From positions 1-64,000 of the forward strand of contig CAJJCP010000016.1 of NCBI GenBank assembly GCA_905182715.1: 64,000 nt of DNA, in the 5' to 3' direction. The notes below the pieces were generated by a model. The model was not told where the DNA came from and did no database searches. It saw only the letters and a list, made by a program, of their open reading frames with translations. Positions 18,891 through 28,165 of the stretch are shown here, piece by piece. The position numbers and the translations under genes were made by a program. Position 1 is the first letter of the stretch. Each line of letters opens with the position of its first letter. The DNA comes from an uncultured Candidatus Poseidoniales archaeon (GTDB lineage Archaea > Thermoplasmatota > Poseidoniia > Poseidoniales > Poseidoniaceae).

Positions 18891-20028
18891 ATGGGTGTGG
18901 AAACTTCTTCGCCTCTAAACTTTGATGATGTTCCCGCCGCTCCTACTTTACCACCGGTTGGTGGTTGGAAAAAAGCCATATTTTTGCGTTTACTGGCAAC
19001 AATAATTATCGGTTCAGGTGTATTTATTTCACTCGAAGGGGTTACTATAGTAATTTTCTTGTTCATTGTTGTCGTTCCATTTGAAAGATTATTCCCTCGC
19101 CAGAAGCATCAAGGATTCAAACGTCCACATTTGGATTTAGACATCGGTTATGCAATGGCTGCACCATTTCTCAATATTATAGCGCTTGCAGTTGGCATTT
19201 TTGTTGGAATAGTTTCTTTGGCATGGATACCTGGATTGTTAATTGCACCCTATGTGGCAATGATTCCGAGTCAATACAAATTGATTGTTGGCATTTTATT
19301 ATTCGATATGACTGACTTATTGGGCTCACAGATTCTACCATGAAGTTCCAATACTGTGGAAATTTCATTCCATTCATCACTCCACCGAACATATGGATTG
19401 GGTTTCTGGTTTTAGGGGTCATCCGTTCGATGGAACATTGATTGTACCTGCAATAGTCTTCCTTCTCGCAGCAGGTTTCGAAACTGAGCAAATTGGGTTC
19501 CTTGCAATTTTCCAAATCGTATTTGGATTATTCTTGCATGCTAATGTTCGATTTAGATTCAAGATATTCGACCGCTTCATTATGACACCAGAATTCCACC
19601 ACTGGCATCACTCAAATGAGGAAGATGCAATATGGTCTAACTATTCAACATTCTTGCCTCTGTGGGATATGTTGTTTGGTACTTACTTCATGCCAAAGGG
19701 TGATAGAAGGCCACAAATTTATGGCGTGGATGAAATTGTTCCGATGACGATGGCCGAGCAACTAAAGTATCCATTCGAAGGCAAAAAAAACCCACTCCGA
19801 TTCCTTCGCCATCCTCTGCGCTCAATTTGGTCAATTCTTAGGCACCCATTCCGTTCGATGGGGAGTGGATTTAAATTTACAGGAAGAATGATCAAGGGTT
19901 ATTTGGCAATAATGAAATTGATGTTTAGGTCTGCAACAAGGCCTTGGGGAGAAAAGTATCCGAATGCTTCTCGCCATATTGAAAGAGTTGATGGCTATTC
20001 CCGGAAATCCATCACAATTGAGGGTTGA
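18891..20028 (+). CDS. Sterol desaturase / fatty acid hydroxylase superfamily membrane protein; frameshift at ~19317
   Basis: Restoring frame gives FDMTDYWAHRFYHEVPILWKFHSIHHSTEHMDW...MTPEFHHWHHSNEEDAIWSNYST with the three His boxes. Confidence 0.85.
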
Positions 20029-20112
20029 AGAGAATAATTGACGAGCAGAAATACGCTCTTTTTGGCTTGTAATGCCGGGGAAACTTCATATTTGCACCAG
20101 CGAGGCTTATAA

Positions 20113-20625
20113 TTGGATGGGATGCGTATGGTTGAGCGAAAGCAGGATGCTTTGAGCAAGAATTTCCTTTTGGGATTGATTGATGATGAGTCAAAAAGTG
20201 AAGATGAACTCCACATAGAAGTACGAAAGGCACCTCGGGTAAAAGGTGACCAATCACTTGCACATCTTACCAAAAGAATTGTCGATGAAGTTCGCATCAC
20301 TACGCCACGACAGCGAGCACAAAGTGTGCTCAAGAATGCTGGATTACATACTCAATCGAATGTCACTCAAGTCGCCAATAGCCATCTTCAACATGTTGGT
20401 CAGCGAGCAAGAAAGGTCGCACTGAATGAAACACCTGTCCGTAGAATTAGGCGTGTCAAAAAGCAACCCGAACCTCCTCAACGTCGCCGTTCAATGCGAG
20501 GACCTCCTCAAGCGACTCGATCTCGTCCGTCTGTCGGTTCTGAGAACGAAGTCCGAAGCTCTGCTCGTAACCAATCGAATTCTACTGGTAAACGTCGAAA
20601 ACGCCGTAGTTTTTTGAAGCGTTAA
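20113..20625 (+). CDS. Hypothetical basic protein with Arg/Lys-rich C-terminus
   Basis: 170 aa ORF, C-term RRIRRVKKQPEPPQRRRSMRG...GKRRKRRSFLKR. Confidence 0.6.
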   Translation: MDGMRMVERKQDALSKNFLLGLIDDESKSEDELHIEVRKAPRVKGDQSLAHLTKRIVDEVRITTPRQRAQSVLKNAGLHTQSNVTQVANSHLQHVGQRARKVALNETPVRRIRRVKKQPEPPQRRRSMRGPPQATRSRPSVGSENEVRSSARNQSNSTGKRRKRRSFLKR

Positions 20626-20645
20626 GGTTCAAAAAACAACAAAGG

Positions 20646-21878
20646 GTGAAAAAGGAGAATCTCGCCCGACAATTGGGTGAGACCATGGATATAGGGAATC
20701 CTAGTGAAGAACACGCTATGCTGCGCGAGATGGTTCGAGATTGGACCAAGGAACATGTTGAACCGCAAGCTCTTCTTCACGATCGTGAAGAGAAGTTCAA
20801 TTTATCTTTGCTTCGTTCAATGGGTGAACTCGGCCTTTTAGGAATCAGTGCTGATGAGAAATACGGTGGCGCAGGACTTGATGCGACCGCTTGTGCAATC
20901 GTTCATGAAGAACTCTCGGCCTCTGACCCTGGATTTGCTCTTGCATACCTTGCTCATTCAATGCTGTTCGTCAATAATCTGTCTTTCAACGGTAATGAAG
21001 AACAAAAAGCACGTATGCTTCCTCTTGTTTGCTCTGGTGAATGGATTGGTGCTATGGCCATGTCTGAACCGGATGCTGGTACCGACGTACTTGGATTATC
21101 AACCACTGCTGTTGAACAAGATGATGGAACATGGTTGCTGAATGGTCGAAAGATGTGGATTACCAACGGTTGTCTCGATGAAGCAGGAACTCCCGCTGAT
21201 GTTGTTTGGGTTTATGCCAAAACAGGAACTGATGACAAAGGACGTGTCCAAATGTCGACGTTCCTTGTCGAGGCCGGAATGGTTGGCTACAGTGTTGGTC
21301 AGAAAATAATGGATAAAACCGGCATGCGTGCATCAAATACAGCAGAACTCGTCTTCGAAGATTGCATTGTTCCAGCAGCAAACCTTGTTGGTGCTCCAGG
21401 GGAATCACTTCTTCACATGATGGGGAATTTAGAAGTTGAACGCTTGACGCTTGCTGCCATGGCATTGGGTATTTCTCGTCGTTCACTCGAAGACATGAAT
21501 CGATATGCTACCGAACGAACTGCATTCAAATCACAAATCCGTGATTTCGGACAAATGCAACGCTACATTGGAGAATCATGGGCAAAATACCGTGCAATGC
21601 GTGCCTACATCTACGACACAGCGCTCCATATGACTCTTGGGAAACCTGGTCATCGACTCGACTCTGACGGTGTCAAGTTGTTTGCAGCAACCGCAGCTAA
21701 AGAAATCGCTGACTCTGCCATGCAAGTGATGGGTGGCTACGGCTATGTTGGTGAGTACAACGTCGAACGTCTTTGGAGAGATTCAAAACTCTTAGAAATT
21801 GGCGGTGGAACAATCGAATCCCATCACAAGAACATTACCCGTGATCTTTCGAAAAACCCTGATGCCATCACTCGATGA
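20646..21878 (+). CDS. Acyl-CoA dehydrogenase
   Basis: GLLGISADEKYGGAGLDATA...AMSEPDAGTDVLGLSTTA...KMWITNG...QVMGGYGYVGEYNVERLWRDSKLLEIGGGTIESH. Confidence 0.96.
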   Translation: MKKENLARQLGETMDIGNPSEEHAMLREMVRDWTKEHVEPQALLHDREEKFNLSLLRSMGELGLLGISADEKYGGAGLDATACAIVHEELSASDPGFALAYLAHSMLFVNNLSFNGNEEQKARMLPLVCSGEWIGAMAMSEPDAGTDVLGLSTTAVEQDDGTWLLNGRKMWITNGCLDEAGTPADVVWVYAKTGTDDKGRVQMSTFLVEAGMVGYSVGQKIMDKTGMRASNTAELVFEDCIVPAANLVGAPGESLLHMMGNLEVERLTLAAMALGISRRSLEDMNRYATERTAFKSQIRDFGQMQRYIGESWAKYRAMRAYIYDTALHMTLGKPGHRLDSDGVKLFAATAAKEIADSAMQVMGGYGYVGEYNVERLWRDSKLLEIGGGTIESHHKNITRDLSKNPDAITR

Positions 21879-22851
21879 TGTCAACAGTTTCTCGGACTCC
21901 AACTAATTTTTTAGTCAATTTCCAAGCGGTTGCTAACATACTACTTCCAAGTAATAACGCAATTGTTAGAATGGTGCCCCAAGTCCAGACATTTGATACT
22001 GTTAACATGGAATCATCATTCAACATCAGCCCCATCAATATAGTAATTCCAACTGCGAGTGATGCTTGTGTTCGAATCAACAGGGGCATTTTCAATCCTG
22101 ACTTTCCTAATCTGAAGAGTAGATACATCATCCAGCTAAATGATCCTAGTGACCAAAGAAGCAAATCAGCCGGATATGCTGGTGTTAGCATCAATTCATG
22201 TTTGGTAACAAATTGGTCGAGTCCAACAAGGGCAACGACCCATAAAAGCGATGCTCCAAGAATGTGAAGCATTTCACCCATTACCTCACTTGTTCCTATC
22301 ATTTGGCTTGAATTTTTAGCACTTTGAATGGTACTGTCAGACTCTTCCAATACAAAAACCTCTGAAGAACCCGAATGCTTTGTTTGTAATCGATGCCTTC
22401 GTTCAAGAGTATCCACTCGTGATGAAAGCCTTTGCATTTCTTCAAGTAAAAGAAGCTGATTTGTTTGTTGTTCATTTACCACCAGCATACGTTGGTTTTC
22501 AAACTCAGGTAGCGTGACCATTGGTGGAAGGTCATTTAGAATTGGTTCAGATGTTAATTCATCTTTGACCTTTTCCAAATTACTTTCTCGTTTCTCTTCA
22601 CGCTTTGCTTTCGACTCTTGAACTGCCTTTTGAACGGCTTGATTGGTTTTTGACACCGCATTTTTACTTGCCTTTGAAGCCGATTGTGCAGCCTCAATAC
22701 CTGCAGCAGTCGTTTTCTTCACTGCACTTTTCGTAGCAATTGCGGCTTTTTTAGACAATTCAGCCAGTTTGGAACCGGTAGAATTGAGGCGTTCGGTTAG
22801 TGAAGAGTCGTCATTAGAGTCTTCGTTCATACCCGTTCCTAAGAGTATCAC
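21868..22851 (-). CDS. Hypothetical coiled-coil membrane protein
   Basis: Ala/Lys/Ser-rich N-terminal region, coiled coil, then four hydrophobic segments at C-terminus. Confidence 0.65.
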   Translation of the reverse strand: MILLGTGMNEDSNDDSSLTERLNSTGSKLAELSKKAAIATKSAVKKTTAAGIEAAQSASKASKNAVSKTNQAVQKAVQESKAKREEKRESNLEKVKDELTSEPILNDLPPMVTLPEFENQRMLVVNEQQTNQLLLLEEMQRLSSRVDTLERRHRLQTKHSGSSEVFVLEESDSTIQSAKNSSQMIGTSEVMGEMLHILGASLLWVVALVGLDQFVTKHELMLTPAYPADLLLWSLGSFSWMMYLLFRLGKSGLKMPLLIRTQASLAVGITILMGLMLNDDSMLTVSNVWTWGTILTIALLLGSSMLATAWKLTKKLVGVRETVDIIE

Positions 22852-22871
22852 ATAGTCAAATCTTCTCTTCG

Positions 22872-23483
22872 TTAGTATTCGACGGGAACAGGGTCAAGCA
22901 TCCGCCAGAGATACCAGCTTGCTGCAGTTCTATACGGCATCCAACGCTTGGAAACTTCAAGCACCTTTTCCTTTGAATCAGCTTCTGGAACTAACTTCTG
23001 TACGGCTCGAATGAGACCAATGTCGCCGATGCTAAAGACATCGGGACGCATCAATGTGAAAATCAGTATCATCTCCGAAGTCCAAGGACCTATTCCCCGA
23101 AAAGAGGTGAAGTGCTTGAGTAATTCTTTATCCGTGAACTCATCCCAATTCGGCAAGAGAAAGGCTTCGGAATCCATTGCGAGGCCATGGATGTAACTCG
23201 ACTTCGAGCGTGTAAGCCCACAGGGTGCTAATTCCTCTGGTGAGAATGGACGTATCGCTTCGGGAGTGACTTCTCCAATCAGTTCGACCAACCTCCCCCA
23301 AACAGCATCTGCTGCGATGACTGAGATTTGCTGGCCAACGATTGAACGGACCAATGTCGAAAAAAGGTCTCCCTTTCCTACAAGACTTTCATTTGGATAT
23401 GAAAGGACCACTGGCCCTAGGATTTCATCCTCTGCAAGATAGGTGTTGGCTTCATCCCACCATGTCGGCTTACCGGTCTCCAT
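22872..23483 (-). CDS. HhH-GPD DNA glycosylase (AlkA-like, 3-methyladenine)
   Basis: LFSTLVRSIVGQQISVIAADAVWGRLVELIG...FRGIGPWTSEMILIFTLMRPDVFSIGDIGLIRAVQKL; HhH-GPD with catalytic Asp. Confidence 0.92.
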   Translation of the reverse strand: METGKPTWWDEANTYLAEDEILGPVVLSYPNESLVGKGDLFSTLVRSIVGQQISVIAADAVWGRLVELIGEVTPEAIRPFSPEELAPCGLTRSKSSYIHGLAMDSEAFLLPNWDEFTDKELLKHFTSFRGIGPWTSEMILIFTLMRPDVFSIGDIGLIRAVQKLVPEADSKEKVLEVSKRWMPYRTAASWYLWRMLDPVPVEY

Positions 23484-23515
23484 AGGCTGAGAGAAGGCGT
23501 TGAGGTTTTGAGGGC

Positions 23516-24007
23516 TTGTCTCATGGCCTAACCATGCGAGACGAACTCAAAGAGATACTTGGGCTGAAAAATGTTCTCCGTGCAGGATGGGTTCGAGCAG
23601 GTATTGAATCACCCGAATCTGTTGCTGCCCATTCCTGGGGTATGTCGATGCTGGCACTCAAACTCGCACCAAAGGAATTGGATTTAGCTCGAGTTCTTTC
23701 ATTGTGTATTGTCCATGACATTCCCGAAGTACGTGTTGGTGATCTCACACCGCACGATGATACGTCGACGAAAGCTGAGGATGAATTGAACGCCATGACA
23801 GAAATGGCACCTGAATGGGTCGGCTTATTTGAAGAGTATGAACGGGGTAAAACACCTGAGGCGAAGTTTGTCAAACAGCTCGATAAGTTGGACATGGCAC
23901 TTCAGGCAGAAATATATCAGTCGGAATTTGATATTCCACTGAACGAATTCATCGAAAGCGCTCGACTGCGCATCGGTGACGAGGTTTTGAAAAACCTCTT
24001 GAGTTGA
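23516..24007 (+). CDS. HD-domain hydrolase (YfbR/HDDC2-like 5'-nucleotidase)
   Basis: LGLKNVLRAGWVRAGIESPESVAAHSWGMSMLAL...CIVHDIPEVRVGDLTPHD...KLDKLDMALQAEIY. Confidence 0.85.
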   Translation: MSHGLTMRDELKEILGLKNVLRAGWVRAGIESPESVAAHSWGMSMLALKLAPKELDLARVLSLCIVHDIPEVRVGDLTPHDDTSTKAEDELNAMTEMAPEWVGLFEEYERGKTPEAKFVKQLDKLDMALQAEIYQSEFDIPLNEFIESARLRIGDEVLKNLLS

Positions 24008-24068
24008 TTCTTTTAGACAATGAAGTTCCGACAAAAACAAAAGGGGGAGTCTACCGCCTGTGTATCAT

Positions 24069-24141
24069 AGCCCGATAGTGTAGGGGTCCATCATAACGGG
24101 TTTTGGTCCCGTTGACCTCGGTTCAAATCCGAGTCGGGCTA
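24069..24141 (+). tRNA. tRNA-Gln (anticodon TTG)
   Basis: Acceptor AGCCCGA/TCGGGCT, anticodon stem ACGGG/CCCGT with loop TTTTGGT, T arm CTCGG-TTCAAAT-CCGAG; no encoded CCA. Confidence 0.92.
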
Positions 24142-24158
24142 CCTCTAACATGAAGATG

Positions 24159-24752
24159 TTAATTTTCATCGGCACCGTTTGAACAGTCCCATTCGCCATC
24201 GTTAACATACACCTCAGGTACTGATTCTCCATTGCCACAATCAAACCATCCGTCAGCGACAACATCCCCTGCGTCAGCAAACACAAAAATGAACACAAGC
24301 CAAAATAATTGTGGTAAAAGAGTTAGAGCGAGGGAAACAAGAGAAATGATCCAACCTGCCTTAACCAATCCTGCGTCTTTATGTCCCTCCAAATGTTGAA
24401 TCTTCGAACGGCTCATAGAGGCCAAAATAACTGCTGGAATTACGAAGAGAAGATTACACAATCCAAAGAGAGGGACCAAAGCACCTCCGAGTGCTCCCAT
24501 GAGAGCCAGCCCCGCAAAAACAATTGCGACAATAGAGATTGTGTTTGTCTCCCCATTTGCCTGTATCTGGATGTTTTGTTGGATTGGCTGGCTCGCAACC
24601 ATTCCAGTATTGATCTCATCCATGAAAGAGTCCAATTCATCTTCCACACCCCATTCAAATTCTCCATCGCAATATGGGCATGCAAATTCGCCAGATGCGT
24701 CGTCAGCAAGTTCAATTTCCTTTTCACAATGAGGACAGAGTATCTCAACCAT
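24159..24752 (-). CDS. Membrane protein with N-terminal zinc ribbon, DUF4190-like TM pair and C-terminal LDLR-A-like motif
   Basis: CPHCEKEIELADDASGEFACPYCDGEFEW; two TM; C-term WFDCGNGESVPEVYVNDGEWDCSNGADEN. Confidence 0.7.
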   Translation of the reverse strand: MVEILCPHCEKEIELADDASGEFACPYCDGEFEWGVEDELDSFMDEINTGMVASQPIQQNIQIQANGETNTISIVAIVFAGLALMGALGGALVPLFGLCNLLFVIPAVILASMSRSKIQHLEGHKDAGLVKAGWIISLVSLALTLLPQLFWLVFIFVFADAGDVVADGWFDCGNGESVPEVYVNDGEWDCSNGADEN

Positions 24753-24859
24753 AAATCCATTTCTTCATTCCACATGTTAAAATTTTACCCGGTCAAAGGC
24801 TACCAATACTTCGGGCAGGTTCATCAATTGAGTGCCTTTGGCATGTATGAGTGAGTCAT

Positions 24860-25708
24860 ATGAGCATCAACAAAATAGCAGTTCTCGGAGCCGGGCAAAT
24901 GGGAAATGGAATCACACAAGTGGCAGCATGCGCAGGCTATGATGTAATCATGATTGACATCAAACAAGAATTTGTCGACCGAGGTATTGCCGCAATAGAA
25001 AAATCGCTTGCTAAGTTGGTTTCGAAAGACCGAATGACACAGGAAGATGCAGATGCGGCACGTGCTCGAATCTCTCTTTCTATCGACCGTTCAGTATGTG
25101 CCGATTGTGACCTCGTGGTCGAGGCAGTCCCGGAAATATTGGAACTCAAAGTGAGTATTTTCCAAGAACTCGATGCCCTCTGTAAGCCCGAGACTATTCT
25201 TGCGTCCAACACTTCCTCCATTTCGATCACAACCATTGCAGATGCTACCAATCGTCCAGACAAAGTCATTGGAATGCACTTCATGAACCCCGTTCCAATC
25301 ATGAAGTTGGTTGAAATCATCAATGGTAAAGAGACCAGTGAGCAAACGAATGCAGCAGTGATTCAAGCATCTGAACAGATGGGGAAAACTGCACTTTCCT
25401 GTAATGACTCACCAGGATTTGTTTCAAACCGTATTCTCTGTCCAATGCTCAATGAAGCGATCTTAACGCTTCAAGAAGGCGTCGCTCAACCTGAAGCGAT
25501 TGACGGTATCATGAAACTTGGAATGAACCATCCTATCGGGCCATTAGCCCTTTGTGACCTCATTGGATTGGATACTGTCCTTCACATTATGAACGTCTTA
25601 CATGAAGGAATGGCTGACGATAAATACGCACCTGCTCCTCTTCTCATTCAGATGGTTGCAGATGGAAAACTCGGTCGTAAAACCGGTCAAGGTTTCTATT
25701 CATACTAA
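24860..25708 (+). CDS. 3-hydroxybutyryl/3-hydroxyacyl-CoA dehydrogenase
   Basis: [29 protein letters not shown]...[21 protein letters not shown]...[16 protein letters not shown]. Confidence 0.96.
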   Translation: MSINKIAVLGAGQMGNGITQVAACAGYDVIMIDIKQEFVDRGIAAIEKSLAKLVSKDRMTQEDADAARARISLSIDRSVCADCDLVVEAVPEILELKVSIFQELDALCKPETILASNTSSISITTIADATNRPDKVIGMHFMNPVPIMKLVEIINGKETSEQTNAAVIQASEQMGKTALSCNDSPGFVSNRILCPMLNEAILTLQEGVAQPEAIDGIMKLGMNHPIGPLALCDLIGLDTVLHIMNVLHEGMADDKYAPAPLLIQMVADGKLGRKTGQGFYSY

Positions 25709-25709
25709 G

Positions 25710-26789
25710 GTGAGGCTTTTGGGTCTCAAAGATACGTTGCAATTCTGGGCAATTGGGCGTTTTCTTTCGACCGTTGTCACTTCCTCTGAAGAAGCAATTG
25801 CTGACAAGAAAGAGGCCGATAAACGCCTCGACCTTTTGGGTCGACTTGCCGTATTTCGTGCAGGAATTTCAGGCTTAATATCCGGACTCGTCGTTGTCGG
25901 TGTGGCTCTTTTCCTCAAGGATTGGGAAGGGGCTGAAGGTCTAAGCGGCTGGGGTTTTATCGTGATTCTTACGGTTACCAGCAGTTTAACCACAGGCTTT
26001 GAATTGCTTTTTCTCTACCGTGATTCATTAAGCACTGCTGCACGGATGGCCAAAATACTTGACATTCCCCAAGAAGAACTTGAAGAAGTAGAACTTGAAA
26101 ACTCCATTCCTCATTGGCTTATTCATGCAGCATTAGGTGCCCCAGGATTCCACGGTACGATGTTTGGCATTGACCCTTTGGAGAAAATTGGTAAAGCAGG
26201 ATTACTGATTCGTAAAGTTCTCAAGAAAATGAGAATCGTTGCGAGCGCCACCGTGTTCAAAATGATCTTACGACGGATGTGGGTTCGATTACTCGGTCGA
26301 GTTGCGATTCGTGCCTATGTGGAACTCATATCGCTTCCCGCTTTTATTATCCTCAATATGATTGGAATGAATGCCATGATGAAGGACATGCGTTCACGTT
26401 TGGTCGGGCATGAACTCATGCCAAAAGTGGTTCTTCATGCATTCCCCGAAGGTTTGGGTAATCTTTCACCAGGGCTTCAAAGCGCTCTGCACAACGGTAT
26501 GGGAGAACAAATTACGACTGCCCGTTTCATTCATCCCAATCAAATCCGTGTACTTGACCTGCTTGGCGAACATGAGGTGGTTGACATGTTACCAAATGAA
26601 GGTGAACAACGTCGAGCAAATCGCTTCCTCATCGCAGTATTTTCAATGTCGGGAAAGAATTCATGGCGTTGCCGAAAATTGATTCACCGATTGGAACTTC
26701 AATTAGGCCGTGATGAAAGTGTTACTGTTCGTCAAGAGATCTATGATGCAATACATGATCTGACACCACTGACACGAACTTGGGCTTAA
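25710..26789 (+). CDS. Hypothetical membrane protein
   Basis: ~360 aa from GTG 25710 just after the upstream gene, multiple hydrophobic segments. Confidence 0.65.
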   Translation: MRLLGLKDTLQFWAIGRFLSTVVTSSEEAIADKKEADKRLDLLGRLAVFRAGISGLISGLVVVGVALFLKDWEGAEGLSGWGFIVILTVTSSLTTGFELLFLYRDSLSTAARMAKILDIPQEELEEVELENSIPHWLIHAALGAPGFHGTMFGIDPLEKIGKAGLLIRKVLKKMRIVASATVFKMILRRMWVRLLGRVAIRAYVELISLPAFIILNMIGMNAMMKDMRSRLVGHELMPKVVLHAFPEGLGNLSPGLQSALHNGMGEQITTARFIHPNQIRVLDLLGEHEVVDMLPNEGEQRRANRFLIAVFSMSGKNSWRCRKLIHRLELQLGRDESVTVRQEIYDAIHDLTPLTRTWA

Positions 26790-26882
26790 CCTGAGCGTTT
26801 GTTTTTGTCTATCGAATTATAGAACCATTCATGGATTCAATCAAATGGGCATAATCAAAAACCCTCTGTTCTTGCTTGAAGT

Positions 26883-27629
26883 ATGGCTAACGGTCCTTAT
26901 GTCGTAACAGGTGCTTCCAAAGGTATTGGGAAGGCAATATCGCAACAACTTGCGGCTCATGGCCACCCTGTCGTTGCGCTTGCCCGTCCTTCGAAAGAAT
27001 TAGATGAAATTGGTAAAGAACTGGCATTTTCTTGCCCAGGCTCTTTGGCGATCGCTTGTGACCTCTCTCAACCTGGTGACATAAAACAGGCAACTGAACA
27101 GATAACAGAACGATTTCCTTGGATTGCAGGCTTGGTCCATAACGCAGGAACCATCTTCCCAGTATTGCCAATGGCTCAAATGGAGATTACGGCTTGGTCG
27201 CATTCAATAAGCGTCAATTTGATTGGTGTTCAAGATTTGACTCAACGGCTACTAGCAAAGATGGGTGGTACACAGCAATCTCGAGTAACGACAATCTCGA
27301 GTGGAGCATCGTTACGCCCAGTAGAGTCTTGGTCGGCGTATTGTGTTGCAAAAGCCGGACTGGATATGTGGGCTCGTTGTTTAGCAACCGAATGTTTTGT
27401 CTCAAATATTAGCGCCATTGCCATTGCACCAGGGATTGTAGATACTGGAATGCAAGCTGATATCCGTTCGATTGAACCCTCCCTCTTCCCACAACATGCT
27501 AATTTTGTCAATCTCCATACATCCGGACAACTTGTTGCTAGCGATGATGTGGCTCGACAGTTATTGCCACTCATACTCAATCATTCCATGGAGCAATCAG
27601 GCCAACGCTTTGATGTTAGGGAACTCTAA
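26883..27629 (+). CDS. Short-chain dehydrogenase/reductase (SDR)
   Basis: VVTGASKGIGKAISQQLAAHGHPVVALAR...LVHNAGTI...YCVAKAGLDMWARCLA (YxxxK). Confidence 0.93.
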   Translation: MANGPYVVTGASKGIGKAISQQLAAHGHPVVALARPSKELDEIGKELAFSCPGSLAIACDLSQPGDIKQATEQITERFPWIAGLVHNAGTIFPVLPMAQMEITAWSHSISVNLIGVQDLTQRLLAKMGGTQQSRVTTISSGASLRPVESWSAYCVAKAGLDMWARCLATECFVSNISAIAIAPGIVDTGMQADIRSIEPSLFPQHANFVNLHTSGQLVASDDVARQLLPLILNHSMEQSGQRFDVREL

Positions 27630-27694
27630 ATCCGAACGAAAAAGGAGCGAAGGGTGATAAGCCAGCACCTTGACAGCAGCAACAGAGGGATTCT

Positions 27695-28075
27695 ATGCCA
27701 GGTACAGACCGTGTTGAAATTCGAACTTTGAAAGTGGGACGCTTTTGCGTTGTTGACGGCCAAGCCTACAAAATTTTGAGTATTTCTACTTCCAAACCAG
27801 GGAAGCACGGTTCTGCTAAAGCACGTATTGAACTGGTCTCTTTGTTCTCTTCAAAGAAAATCTCTCACGTTGGCTCAGTCACCGATAGTATCAATGTACC
27901 AATGATTGAGAAGGGTAAGGCAATCGTATCCCACATTGATGGTGATGAAGTTCACGCAATGAACATGAAGGACTATACCCAAATGATTCTCCCACTTGAC
28001 CCTGATATCGAAGTTGCTTCAGGGCAAGAAATTCTTTGGATGGAAGCACTTGACCGTTACAAGATTGAACGTTGA
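27695..28075 (+). CDS. eif5A: Translation initiation factor aIF5A
   Basis: ISTSKPGKHGSAKARIELVSLF hypusination loop; typical length and fold pattern. Confidence 0.96.
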   Translation: MPGTDRVEIRTLKVGRFCVVDGQAYKILSISTSKPGKHGSAKARIELVSLFSSKKISHVGSVTDSINVPMIEKGKAIVSHIDGDEVHAMNMKDYTQMILPLDPDIEVASGQEILWMEALDRYKIER

Positions 28076-28165
28076 CGTTGACTTCTTCTGAAAAAATTGT
28101 GAATCTCACAATTTGAACTTTTGTCCGGTATTGTATTCATAAGCCATGTGGTTTCTTGACGGGGT

